Shown here piece after piece: positions 18,343-27,210 of a stretch of DNA of 64,000 nt. Numbering within the stretch: the stretch's first letter is position 1; the number at the start of each line of letters is the position of its first letter. The DNA is from DAOUFU01 sp034429275. Its GTDB lineage: Bacteria > Chloroflexota > Anaerolineae > Aggregatilineales > Aggregatilineaceae. The stretch spans positions 1 through 64,000 of the forward strand of contig DAOUFU010000100.1 in assembly GCA_034429275.1 (NCBI GenBank). The letters are read 5' to 3'. The position numbers and the translations under genes are program-made. The notes beneath the pieces are model-generated. The model worked only from the letters and a program-made list of their open reading frames with translations. It searched no databases and was not told the DNA's origin.

Positions 18343-19650
18343 ATGCAGTTTGAGCACCCGCGTGTCCGGTCGCTGGGGTTTCTGGTTGTGCTGGTATTTT
18401 CCCTGGGGCTGGTGCTGCGCCTGGGGTTGATCTGGGCCTGGTACAGCGACGATTTTGTACGTTTCCAGAGCGGAGATTACACGCTCTACTACGTGGGGGC
18501 GGAACATCTGCGCGATGCGGGTGATTTCTCCAATTCGTTGTTTTTAGTGCGCCCACCCGGGTTTGTTCTGCTGGTTTATGCGCTTGGGTTGGATCACCTG
18601 GCCGTACTGCTGGCCAACGCGTTGTTGGGGGCTTTGCTCGCCCCGTTCACTGTCGTGCTGGGCCGCCTGCTGAACCTTTCCGGACGCGTCAGCATGGTGG
18701 CCGGGCTGCTGGTAGCCGTCGATCCCGGCAGCGTGGTCTATTCGAGCTTTCTGGGGCCGGAACCGCTGGCCAACTTGTTCCTGCTGATCGCGGTGGTTGC
18801 GCTGCTGTGGGCGGTGACTCGTGTCAAGACAACGCGTTGGGCTGTGGCCTGGGGCGCGGTCGCGGGAGTCGCGCTGGGGTTATCGGCCCTGACGCGCCCG
18901 GCGGCATACCTGTTGTGGATCGTGATGGCCGGATGGATACTGATCGCCCGGCGCGAGCGATGGGCGGCAGTGGGCAGCTTTGCGACGTGTGCGGCGCTGC
19001 TGGTTGGGGGATGGGTCTGGCATAACGCGCGCACGTTCGATTACGCCACGTTCTCCACCATTGGCCCCTACACCATGACCTATTACCGGGCCGCTTCGGT
19101 GGAACACCTGGGCACTGGCCATGACATGAACACCGTGTACACCGCGATCAATCAGCGCATAGAGGACATTCTGGATCGTGGGGTCACAGAGGTCGGGCCG
19201 GAAGCCATGCACGGCTATCTTGCCGCCTCGCCGGAGGTCGCCCGCGCATTGAACCGGGTGTCGCTCGATATTTTCAAGAAGTATCCACATATTTACCTGG
19301 CGACATTTCCGGTGGGCTTTGCACGAATGTACGGCATTGTCACCACTGCGCTCACCGATTCTCTGCCTGCCAGGGTAGTCGAGATGGCCTGGAACACGGG
19401 ATTCACGGCCCTGACGGCTGCCGGATTGTGGCGGCTCTATCGACAGAAGCGATGGCTGGCTCTCTGGTGTGTGATCCTCATCATGGGGTATTTTACGGCG
19501 GGCAACCTGGTGATGAAATCGGCAGGTATGACGACGCGCGAACGGTCGATGTTGGTGCCCTTCATGGCGGTAGCCAGTGCGGTGAGCCTGGTGGACCGGC
19601 GACCGAAGGCCGATGACGCGGTGTCTACAATCGAAACGCAGCAACTATGA
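18343..19650 (+). CDS. GT39/ArnT-like membrane glycosyltransferase
   Basis: 435-residue polytopic protein with about ten hydrophobic segments. The first periplasmic loop carries SGDYTLYYVGAEHL and is followed by VRPPGF, the acidic plus R-P-P-G pattern seen in dolichyl- and undecaprenyl-phosphate sugar transferases of the PMT/ArnT superfamily. Such enzymes add sugars to proteins or lipids on the outer face of the membrane. The gene lies 5 bases after clp and overlaps the kinase gene (ATGA), so it is part of one operon. The heavily Thr-rich surface proteins in this window are possible acceptors (inference). Confidence 0.75.
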   Translation: MQFEHPRVRSLGFLVVLVFSLGLVLRLGLIWAWYSDDFVRFQSGDYTLYYVGAEHLRDAGDFSNSLFLVRPPGFVLLVYALGLDHLAVLLANALLGALLAPFTVVLGRLLNLSGRVSMVAGLLVAVDPGSVVYSSFLGPEPLANLFLLIAVVALLWAVTRVKTTRWAVAWGAVAGVALGLSALTRPAAYLLWIVMAGWILIARRERWAAVGSFATCAALLVGGWVWHNARTFDYATFSTIGPYTMTYYRAASVEHLGTGHDMNTVYTAINQRIEDILDRGVTEVGPEAMHGYLAASPEVARALNRVSLDIFKKYPHIYLATFPVGFARMYGIVTTALTDSLPARVVEMAWNTGFTALTAAGLWRLYRQKRWLALWCVILIMGYFTAGNLVMKSAGMTTRERSMLVPFMAVASAVSLVDRRPKADDAVSTIETQQL

Positions 19651-22600
19651 CGATACACGATTTTCCCCCGGTTCCACAGTCGGGCATCGCGCCCCTGGTG
19701 CTGCCTCCCGATCAAGAGCAGCGTTTGCTTGCGCGGCGGCGCAAAGCCGCCCAGTTCGACCCATTTGCCAGCGATCCGCACGAGGCGGTGCGACAGTTGG
19801 GGCGGCTGGCGCTTCGGCGTGACGTGATTCATCCGCACGATTACCTGGCATTGGGCGATATGTGCGCGCGCCTGTCGCTGGTCGAAAACGAGAAGCGCCT
19901 GTTGGTCTTTTATGTGGGCAAGACGCTGCTGGCCTACCGGCGTGCTGCCGAGCTTGCTTCTTCCGGTGATGCGGCATATGCGCTGGCCCGGCAGGCGCTT
20001 GAGGCGTATGTCCAGTGGGTGCTTCGGGTGGCGCAGATCGCGCCGACCCGCCGCAATATCGCAGTGGCTTTGTGGGCGGCTGCCGAAGCAGAACAATCCG
20101 GGGCGGCGGATGCGGTGGCCAATGAGGTCCAGATGCTGGCAATGTGGTACATCACCCCGCCGGGCGCGCGAAACGCCCCGGTGACCAAGCAACTGCCTTC
20201 GTTCTCGCTGCTTGAGCCGGAAGACGTGACTCAAGTTTACCCGGATGAGGTGGCGACGCTGCAAGACGAAGGGACCGATGTTGTGATGCTTTCGGCCCTG
20301 GCTTCGCCGGACTCTGTCGAGATCAGCGAGACGCGGTCGGATCGCTCCGAAGTGTTTGACCTGGACCTCGAATCGACTCAGCATGACGCCCGCCTGCTTG
20401 CTCCCGCACTGATCTTCACACCGCAGCGCCCCGAACACCAGGACGGCACCGATTTTGACTTCGGTGACCGGATCGGGGACCGGTACGAGGTGGTACAGGT
20501 GCTGCGCGGCGGTATGGGCATCGTCTACCTGTGCTATGACCACGAGGAACGCCAGTCGGTGGCCCTCAAGTCGGTTCAGTGCAAGTACCTGAACCACCAG
20601 ACAGCCGTTCCGCGCTTCACCAAAGAGGCGCATACGTGGATCAACCTGGAGAAGCACCCGTTCATTGTGCAGGCGCGGCGTGTGCAGAAATATGATAACC
20701 GCCCGCACATCATCCTGGAACATGTCTCTGGGCCGGAAGGGATGGGGCCAGACCTGCGAAGCTGGATTCGCCATAACCGGATCGACTTGCCGACAGCGCT
20801 GCTGTTCGGCGTGCAGATCGCGGCGGGGATGCAGTACGCGACCGAACGGGTGCCGGGCCTGGTTCACCGCGATCTCAAACCGGCGAATATCCTGGTGCGG
20901 CACGACGGCATCGCCAAAGTGACCGATTTTGGACTGGTTCGCTCGTTTGACCCCGAAGAGAACGTGCCGGTGATCGACGAGATTACCCCCGATTCACCCG
21001 GTCTAACGCGCGTGGGGGCTGTAGTGGGAACCGCCCCGTACCTCGCGCCGGAACAATGCCGGGCGGTAGCTGTCGATATGCGGGCCGATATTTATGCATT
21101 CGGCTGCGTGCTGTACGAAATGCTCACACGCCAGCCTGTTTTCAAGGCCAAGCTAATCACCGAGTGGGTGTATGCGCATCTTTATGAGACGCCGGCGTTC
21201 CCTACACTGCCCTTCGTGGTGCCGGATCGAGTTCGTGAACTGACGTTAGCCTGCCTGGAAAAAGACCCGGCCAACCGCCCCCAGCATTGGGGGCAACTCG
21301 TTGAAGCTTTGTCGGAGCAGTACAGCCAGGTGACCGGCGCACCGCTCGATATGGCGTTGAGCGGGCAGGCGCTCGAAGTCCGCGAGTTGATGGACAAAGG
21401 TTACAGCCTGACTGAGCTGGGGTTTGCCGACGAGGCACTGGCTGCTTATAACCGCGTGCTCGAAATTGAGCCGGACTCGGCCTGGGCCTGGGCGCGCAAA
21501 GGGCGTACGCTGCGCCTGCTGGGGCGTTATGAAGAGGCGCTCGCCAGCTACGATCGCGCGCTGGAACTCAATCCACGTTTTGGGTGGGCCTGGACGGGTA
21601 AGGGGCAGGTGCTCGAACGGCTGGGACAGACCGAGCGGGCGCTGGCGGCTCACCAGACGGCTACCGAACTCCAGCCGGGTAACGTGTGGGCGTGGTATAA
21701 CCAGGCGGAGGCGCTGCACAGCCTGCGTGACTATTCGGGCGCGATGGCGGTGCTGGACCGTGCGCTGGAACTCGATCCCTACCATGCCGAAAGCTGGGCC
21801 AAGCGTGGCCAGGTGCTGCGTGCCCAGGAACGCTTCCCCGAAGCCTTGAACGCCTACAACCGCGCGCTGGAACTTCACCCTCCCTATGCCTGGGCGTGGA
21901 ACGGCAAGGGCCTGTCGCTGAAGGCGTTGGGGCGGCTGCAGGAAGCCTTTGAAGCATTTGAGCAGGCCGCCCGTCATCAACCCGGCGAGGTCTGGCACTG
22001 GTATAACCAGTCGGAAATGCTGGTCGAGATGGGCCACTATCAAGAGGCGCTTGGCCCCACGCTGCAGGCGACGCGTGTCGCGCCCGGCCATGCCTATTCA
22101 TGGGCCAAACTGGGGCAGGTCTACCGCTATCTTTCGCGTTACGAGGATGCATTGGAGGCTTACGATCGGGCGTTGCAGATCAAGCCCGATTACGCGTGGG
22201 CGATCAATGGTCGGGGAATCGTGCTCGAACGGCTGGGGCGCTACGACGAGGCGCTGGCAATGTATGACGCGGCGGCGCGAGTCGCGCCTGACGACGTGTG
22301 GCACTGGTACAACCAGGGCAATCTGCTGGCCCTGCGCGAGCGATATAACGAGGCCATCGCGCTGCTTGAAAAGGCGATCCAGGTCAACCCGGAACATGCG
22401 CGGAGCTGGGCGCGGCTGGGCAATATCTACCGTCAACTCGGTAAACCTGCCAAGACGCTGAGCTATCTGGCCCGTGCGCTCAAGCTTGCGCCGGATTATG
22501 CCTGGGCCTGGAATGAACGCGGCGTGGCGCTCGAACAGCTTGGGCGATATGACGAGGCGGTGGAAGCATATCACCGGGCCGCTGATACAGAGCCGACCAA

Positions 22601-23681
22601 CGCGCTGTACTGGTACAATCTCGGTGATACGCTGGTGCTGCTCAAACAGCACGAAGACGCGCTCGACGCTCTGCACCGCGCGCTGGAAGTTGATCCGCGC
22701 TATGTGCGGGCCTGGGCCAAGCAAGGCCAGGCCCTGCGGCGGATGGGCCGCTTTGAGGAATCCCTCGCCAGTTACAGCCGCGCGGTCGAGCTTGCCCCGG
22801 ATTACGCCTGGGCGTGGAATGGGCGCGGGTTGGCGCTGAGCGCATTGGACCGCCATGACGAGGCGCTGGCATGTTTCCGAAAGGCGGCGCAGCTTCAGCC
22901 GGACGACGTGTGGTTCTGGTATAACCAGGCCGACGAGTTGATCGTCATGCACCGCTATGAAGATGCGTTGATGCCGCTAGAGCGCACGCTGCGGCTGAAC
23001 CGCGACCATGCCGAAAGCTGGGCCAAACGCGGGCAGGCGTTGCGGCGGCTGGGCCGCTACAAAGAGAGCCTGGCATCATACGACCAGGCGCTCAAGCTCG
23101 AACCCAACTATGCCTGGGCGTGGAACGGGCGCGGGCTGGTACTCGAAGCGATGGATCGCCGCGAAGAGGCCCTGCTGAGTTATGAGCGCGCCGCACAGGA
23201 AGACCCCACCAGTATGTGGTACTGGATCAACCAGATCGAGCCGCTGCTTGCCCTGGGACGGCGCGAAGATGCGCTTGACGCGGTGGAAGAAGCGCTCCGC
23301 ATCGATCCTCGCAATGAATCCGCCTGGGCACGCAAAGGGCAGATTCTGCGGAGATTGGAGCGTCATGCCGAAGCGCTGGCTGCCTATGAAGCCGCGCTGG
23401 CCCTCTCGCCGAATTACGGTTGGGCATGGAATGGCAAAGGGCTGGCATTGGGCATGTTGGGCCGGTGGGAGGAAGCGCTGATCTGCTATCAAAAAGCCAC
23501 CGAGGCCATTCCCAACGATGTCTGGTTCTGGCATAACCAGGGTGAGGCGTTGATGCAGCTTGGGCGCTGGGCGGAAGCGATCAACGCCTTCAACCGGGCG
23601 TTGGAGCTTGATCCTGATCATAAACCCTCGCGGGAAAAACGCTCCGAGGCACGCCGTCGCCTGGACGGGGATGAGAGCTAG
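19647..23681 (+). CDS. Ser/Thr protein kinase with about 22 C-terminal TPRs
   Basis: 1344-residue cytoplasmic protein with no obvious membrane helix. Residues 1-270 are an unrecognised helical region. A Hanks-type kinase domain follows (about 279-550): glycine loop RGGMGIVY, VALKSV lysine, catalytic HRDLKPAN near 406, DFGL near 425 and APEQ. All key residues are intact, so it should be active. From about residue 572 to the end there are about 22 tetratricopeptide repeats in an alternating pattern, one type with WAWNGKG and the next with WYNQ. It overlaps the upstream gene by four bases. TPRs would hold client or scaffold proteins; the nearby FHA protein could read its phosphorylation. Confidence 0.9.
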   Translation: MTIHDFPPVPQSGIAPLVLPPDQEQRLLARRRKAAQFDPFASDPHEAVRQLGRLALRRDVIHPHDYLALGDMCARLSLVENEKRLLVFYVGKTLLAYRRAAELASSGDAAYALARQALEAYVQWVLRVAQIAPTRRNIAVALWAAAEAEQSGAADAVANEVQMLAMWYITPPGARNAPVTKQLPSFSLLEPEDVTQVYPDEVATLQDEGTDVVMLSALASPDSVEISETRSDRSEVFDLDLESTQHDARLLAPALIFTPQRPEHQDGTDFDFGDRIGDRYEVVQVLRGGMGIVYLCYDHEERQSVALKSVQCKYLNHQTAVPRFTKEAHTWINLEKHPFIVQARRVQKYDNRPHIILEHVSGPEGMGPDLRSWIRHNRIDLPTALLFGVQIAAGMQYATERVPGLVHRDLKPANILVRHDGIAKVTDFGLVRSFDPEENVPVIDEITPDSPGLTRVGAVVGTAPYLAPEQCRAVAVDMRADIYAFGCVLYEMLTRQPVFKAKLITEWVYAHLYETPAFPTLPFVVPDRVRELTLACLEKDPANRPQHWGQLVEALSEQYSQVTGAPLDMALSGQALEVRELMDKGYSLTELGFADEALAAYNRVLEIEPDSAWAWARKGRTLRLLGRYEEALASYDRALELNPRFGWAWTGKGQVLERLGQTERALAAHQTATELQPGNVWAWYNQAEALHSLRDYSGAMAVLDRALELDPYHAESWAKRGQVLRAQERFPEALNAYNRALELHPPYAWAWNGKGLSLKALGRLQEAFEAFEQAARHQPGEVWHWYNQSEMLVEMGHYQEALGPTLQATRVAPGHAYSWAKLGQVYRYLSRYEDALEAYDRALQIKPDYAWAINGRGIVLERLGRYDEALAMYDAAARVAPDDVWHWYNQGNLLALRERYNEAIALLEKAIQVNPEHARSWARLGNIYRQLGKPAKTLSYLARALKLAPDYAWAWNERGVALEQLGRYDEAVEAYHRAADTEPTNALYWYNLGDTLVLLKQHEDALDALHRALEVDPRYVRAWAKQGQALRRMGRFEESLASYSRAVELAPDYAWAWNGRGLALSALDRHDEALACFRKAAQLQPDDVWFWYNQADELIVMHRYEDALMPLERTLRLNRDHAESWAKRGQALRRLGRYKESLASYDQALKLEPNYAWAWNGRGLVLEAMDRREEALLSYERAAQEDPTSMWYWINQIEPLLALGRREDALDAVEEALRIDPRNESAWARKGQILRRLERHAEALAAYEAALALSPNYGWAWNGKGLALGMLGRWEEALICYQKATEAIPNDVWFWHNQGEALMQLGRWAEAINAFNRALELDPDHKPSREKRSEARRRLDGDES

Positions 23682-23689
23682 CAGCCTGC

Positions 23690-24481
23690 TCAACCGCCGG
23701 GACCAGTCGTGCTGCACCGGATGGGGCGTTTGGGCTGGCCGCTGATGTTGAGCGGCATCCCAAAATAGGGCGAGGGATCGAGCGTGTTGCTCAGTTTGGC
23801 CTCGTTTTTGAAACTGCCATCCGGCTCGCTGGTGACAATGCTGAAGTGCACGTGCAGGCCCACCGGTCGCAGCGTGCTTCCACTGTAATCTCCCTGGTAG
23901 CCGAGCAGTGTGCCCTGCTCGACCCATACTTCGCGCGTGCCGGGCGGGAAGTCGTCCACAATATAACTGGTTGAGCCATCCGCTGGGGCCATGTGGGTGT
24001 AGTAGGTCCAGATGGTGCGCCCCGGCTGCAGTGGGTCATCGTGGCGGATGATCACGGTGGCTTTCCAGTCGGGCAGGCGGGTCAGATATCCTTCGTAGGC
24101 CGCGTAGACCGGCACCTCGCCGGGCTTCCCATCGCCAAAAATGTCCAATCCGGTGTGCCGTCGGAACAGGTTGTAGGGTGCTGCCGGGTCGCGCCACAGC
24201 AGCCCGATCAACCCTTCGCTGGGCAGCAGGAAGGGCGCTCCGGGGCATGCCTCGCGCGGAGTTGTCAAGCGGGGCCGGTTGGCGGCACTATCGAACCACG
24301 CGCCAATCGCTTGCGGGCTGTTGCTCTGCGATTGGCTGATCAGCGTTAGAAGGACAAAACCGCCGCCTCCCATACCGATCAGCCCAACGGCGATCAACGC
24401 GCCTTTTTTCCACCAGGGCAAAAAACGCAGGCGGGTAATCAGCGAGGCGGCGGTGAATCGTGACATGGGGCGGAACGGCAT
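23690..24481 (-). CDS. Membrane-anchored M23 (LytM) family peptidase
   Basis: 263-residue protein with one N-terminal transmembrane helix (about 27-50) and a C-terminal LytM domain. The zinc and catalytic residues are recognisable: HTGLD (His109, Asp113), YYTHMA (His163) and LHVHFS (His210, His212). Family enzymes cut peptide cross-links in cell-wall peptidoglycan. ATG 24481 overlaps the stop of the glutaredoxin gene (TAATG), which implies coupling; ATG 24466 is an alternative start. Confidence 0.83.
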   Translation of the reverse strand: MPFRPMSRFTAASLITRLRFLPWWKKGALIAVGLIGMGGGGFVLLTLISQSQSNSPQAIGAWFDSAANRPRLTTPREACPGAPFLLPSEGLIGLLWRDPAAPYNLFRRHTGLDIFGDGKPGEVPVYAAYEGYLTRLPDWKATVIIRHDDPLQPGRTIWTYYTHMAPADGSTSYIVDDFPPGTREVWVEQGTLLGYQGDYSGSTLRPVGLHVHFSIVTSEPDGSFKNEAKLSNTLDPSPYFGMPLNISGQPKRPIRCSTTGPGG

Positions 24482-24810
24482 TAGCGCAAAAAACCGTGTT
24501 TGCGCAGCCAATCTTCGAGCGTGATCTCGCCCGGCTCGGTGATCATGCTGCCCCGGTCGATTCCTTTAGGGCTGGCTCCGGGTGCGAGCGGGGCTGGCGC
24601 TTCGTAGGGCAGGTCTTCGCCGGGGCGCGCGACGATGATGGTCGGCACGGATTGAAAACCGGTCCAATCGAGCACGCGCTGCTTGGCGGCGGGGTCTTCA
24701 TCGATAAAAATTTCGCGGTACGGGATGCCTTCGCGCTCAAGCACGCGCTTGGCTGTGCGAACATACGGACACGGAATAGTGCGGCTGTACATCACCAGTT
24801 CATACGCCAT
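24481..24810 (-). CDS. Glutaredoxin-like protein with monothiol site
   Basis: 109 residues, thioredoxin fold. The active site reads CPYV (Cys14-Val17) instead of the dithiol CPYC, so it is of monothiol type. The family SVPTIIV cis-proline segment is present. Glutaredoxins reduce disulfides or carry Fe-S clusters. ATG 24810 has GGGAGAG about 11 bases upstream. It sits between cell-wall hydrolase genes and is coupled to the M23 gene. Confidence 0.85.
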   Translation of the reverse strand: MAYELVMYSRTIPCPYVRTAKRVLEREGIPYREIFIDEDPAAKQRVLDWTGFQSVPTIIVARPGEDLPYEAPAPLAPGASPKGIDRGSMITEPGEITLEDWLRKHGFLR

Positions 24811-24880
24811 AGTTCTTGTGACTCTCCCACTCGCTGATACGCCAAAAGCACTGACCTCACAGGCAGCAGTCTCGCCGCGC

Positions 24881-26014
24881 TTAGTACCCGGCGAGCGTAT
24901 TCGCCCCAAAGAAGCACTGAAAGCCGTTGACAATTCCCTGGGCGATCAAATCCGGGTTGCCGGTCAGGATGGCCCGGTCGCGGTACATGAAGCCCAATTC
25001 GATGATCGCGGTCGGCGTGTCGGCGCTGACCTCGTCGAAGTTGTGATAGCCCGACATATCGTAGGTAATCTCGCCGTGGTGAGGCAGCCCCGTAGTCTGC
25101 CCATACTGGTTAATCATACAGTCTCGCAAGAATTCATCCGCGCCGCGCGTGGTCTGCCGCGCCGAAGCTGCCGCCACACTGTACCCGGTCCCCGCCTCGC
25201 CATAGTCCTGGCAGTCGTTGGTATGTATCGACAGCAGCGCATCGGCCAGGTAATTTTCCAACCGGGGATCAAACTCGGCCAGCAGGTCCACCGTGTACCC
25301 CGCGCTGCTCAATTTGGCGATCACGCGCTGAGCAACAGCGGTGTTGATCTCCAGTTCTTTCAGACCATCGGGGCAGACTGCGCCGGGGTCTTCGACAAAC
25401 GATGCATCCTGCGGCGGGCCGCTGTGACCGATGATGATGCCGATTCGCACCTGGTGGATATCGGTGGGCAGCGGCGACGGCTGAATGTTGATCACATGCT
25501 GGGTGGCCTGGACCTGGTTCAGCCCGGCACGAAATTCATCGGTGAAAAATGATGGGCGGGTCCACAGCGAAAAGATGGTGGATACCAGCACGGCGGCCAG
25601 GCCCATGACCAGCATGGCACGCAGCGTGCTCAGCCAGACGGAAACGACACGCGGAGTCCCGCTGTGCCTGCGCCGCGCCCGCGTTCCCGGCGGTTGGGCG
25701 GCCCGTTCAATGGGAGGGCGGCGCGCTCCTGTGCGGGGAACTCCGGCAGCCGATGACGCCCTGGCATGTGCGCGCAGATCGATGGTTGGCGAGGCTGAGA
25801 CGGGAGGCGCTGCACGGCGCTGAGATGGCACCGGCGCGCCGGTGGTGGTGCGGGCGACGATCTGAAAGGTCTCCGTATCCACCGTTCGGACTTCGAACAG
25901 GCTGCCATCATCTTCGGCAGAGGGTGAGGAATCGCCGGGCCGGACAGGGCCGCCGTGAACATGGGGGTCGTCTAGCCCATCGTGTTCATAAAAAGCATTG
26001 GGATCGTTCGTCAT
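24881..26014 (-). CDS. Membrane-anchored N-acetylmuramoyl-L-alanine amidase (Amidase_3)
   Basis: 377-residue protein. A long Pro/Arg-rich cytoplasmic N-terminus (1-122) precedes one transmembrane helix (about 125-150) and an extracytoplasmic Amidase_3 domain. The zinc ligands and general acid are visible: His197 in GHSG, Glu222 in KELEINT, His264 in HTND and Glu339 in IIELGF. It would cleave the amide bond between muramic acid and the stem peptide. The long intracellular tail is unusual for the family and may be regulatory. No good ribosome site is seen before ATG 26014. It is transcribed toward the glutaredoxin and M23 genes. Confidence 0.87.
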   Translation of the reverse strand: MTNDPNAFYEHDGLDDPHVHGGPVRPGDSSPSAEDDGSLFEVRTVDTETFQIVARTTTGAPVPSQRRAAPPVSASPTIDLRAHARASSAAGVPRTGARRPPIERAAQPPGTRARRRHSGTPRVVSVWLSTLRAMLVMGLAAVLVSTIFSLWTRPSFFTDEFRAGLNQVQATQHVINIQPSPLPTDIHQVRIGIIIGHSGPPQDASFVEDPGAVCPDGLKELEINTAVAQRVIAKLSSAGYTVDLLAEFDPRLENYLADALLSIHTNDCQDYGEAGTGYSVAAASARQTTRGADEFLRDCMINQYGQTTGLPHHGEITYDMSGYHNFDEVSADTPTAIIELGFMYRDRAILTGNPDLIAQGIVNGFQCFFGANTLAGY

Positions 26015-26133
26015 GGTGTGCCGTTCTGGTCTTGCGGCAGGGCGATGTTCCTGATCTTAACGCACTCGCGCTCAAAGCGAAACAGCGATCTGGGAGCGCA
26101 GGTTCAGCCTGGCTGCGAACCGGTGGCCTTCCC

Positions 26134-26164
26134 AAAATATCGCGCCAGGACGATGCCTGGCGCG
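26134..26164 (-). terminator. Terminator of the serA operon
   Basis: CGCGCCAGG (26141-26149) and CCTGGCGCG (26156-26164) form a 9-bp stem; on the minus strand it is followed by ATATTTT. It lies about 40 bases after the end of serA. The rest of the 190-bp gap holds nothing else I recognise. Confidence 0.65.
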
Positions 26165-26205
26165 GTATGGGCGGTTCAAGCTGGGTGACGCGTGGAGGTC
26201 ATCGG

Positions 26206-27207
26206 TTACTCGTCGCCGAACTCGGCGTTTGGGGGGAGTTTGTCGGAGACATCGCGGTTGCGCACATTGTCGTAGCGGTTCTTGATCAGCGCACGGTAGA
26301 CGGCTTCGGCAGCATGCTCGGCAACTGCGTTCTGAGCAGCCATGGTGCTGGCGCCCAGGTGCGGCGTATAGATCACATTGGGCAGGCCAAGCAGCGGGTT
26401 GTCGGGCGTGGGCGGCTCAACATCGTAGACATCAAACGCTGCTCCTGCCAACTTGCCGCTTTTGAGCGCTTCGGCCACATCCGCCGCCACGACCAGCTTG
26501 CCGCGCGCGGTGTTGATCAGGTACGCGCCGGTTTTCATGTGTGCGATGGTGTTGGCGTTGATGATACCCTGGGTTTCGGGAGTGATCTGCGCGTGCAGCG
26601 AGACAAAATCGGCTTGTTCGAGCAGGTCTTCGAGGCGCGGGACAAGCTTGAGACCCAGGTGCCGGGCAAGCTTTTCGGGCACAAAAGGATCGTAAGCCAC
26701 TTCGTTCATGCCAAAGGCGCGCGCACGTTCGGCCAGGGCACGCCCCACGCGCCCAAACCCGATGATGCCCAGGGTACGGCCCTGAAGCTGGATACCCATG
26801 AATTTCTTGCGCTCCCACAGCCCGGCACGCATGGAAGCATCGGCCTGGGGAATGGAGCGGGCGAGCGCAAGCATCAGGGCGAAAGCGTGCTCGGCGGTCG
26901 AGACGGTGTTGGCATCGGGCGTATTCATCACCACAATGCCGCGCTCGGTGCATGCCTTGAGGTCAATATTGTCTACGCCCACCCCTGCGCGGACAATGAT
27001 TCGCAGGTTGTCGGCGTGGGCCAACAGTTCGGCATCAGCTTTGGTGTCGCTGCGGACCAGCATGGCATGGGCTTCGGGCAGTTTGGCAATGGTTTCCTCG
27101 CGCGACATCTTGCCAGGCGCGTAGATTTCAAACTCCGGGTGCTGTCGCAGCAGGTCTAGCCCAACCGTGTCGAGCGAATCGGGGACGAGAATCAGGAACT
27201 GAGCCAT
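26206..27207 (-). CDS. serA: D-3-phosphoglycerate dehydrogenase (short form)
   Basis: 333-residue NAD-dependent dehydrogenase that oxidises 3-phosphoglycerate, the first step of serine synthesis. The Rossmann motif GIIGFGRVGRALA and the catalytic Arg, Glu and His (NTARG, DVEPP, TPHLGAST) are present. It lacks the C-terminal ACT and ASB domains, so serine feedback through ACT is not expected. The gene follows the class V aminotransferase gene by 3 bases; the pair probably carries out consecutive steps. Confidence 0.9.
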   Translation of the reverse strand: MAQFLILVPDSLDTVGLDLLRQHPEFEIYAPGKMSREETIAKLPEAHAMLVRSDTKADAELLAHADNLRIIVRAGVGVDNIDLKACTERGIVVMNTPDANTVSTAEHAFALMLALARSIPQADASMRAGLWERKKFMGIQLQGRTLGIIGFGRVGRALAERARAFGMNEVAYDPFVPEKLARHLGLKLVPRLEDLLEQADFVSLHAQITPETQGIINANTIAHMKTGAYLINTARGKLVVAADVAEALKSGKLAGAAFDVYDVEPPTPDNPLLGLPNVIYTPHLGASTMAAQNAVAEHAAEAVYRALIKNRYDNVRNRDVSDKLPPNAEFGDE

Positions 27208-27210
27208 CGG

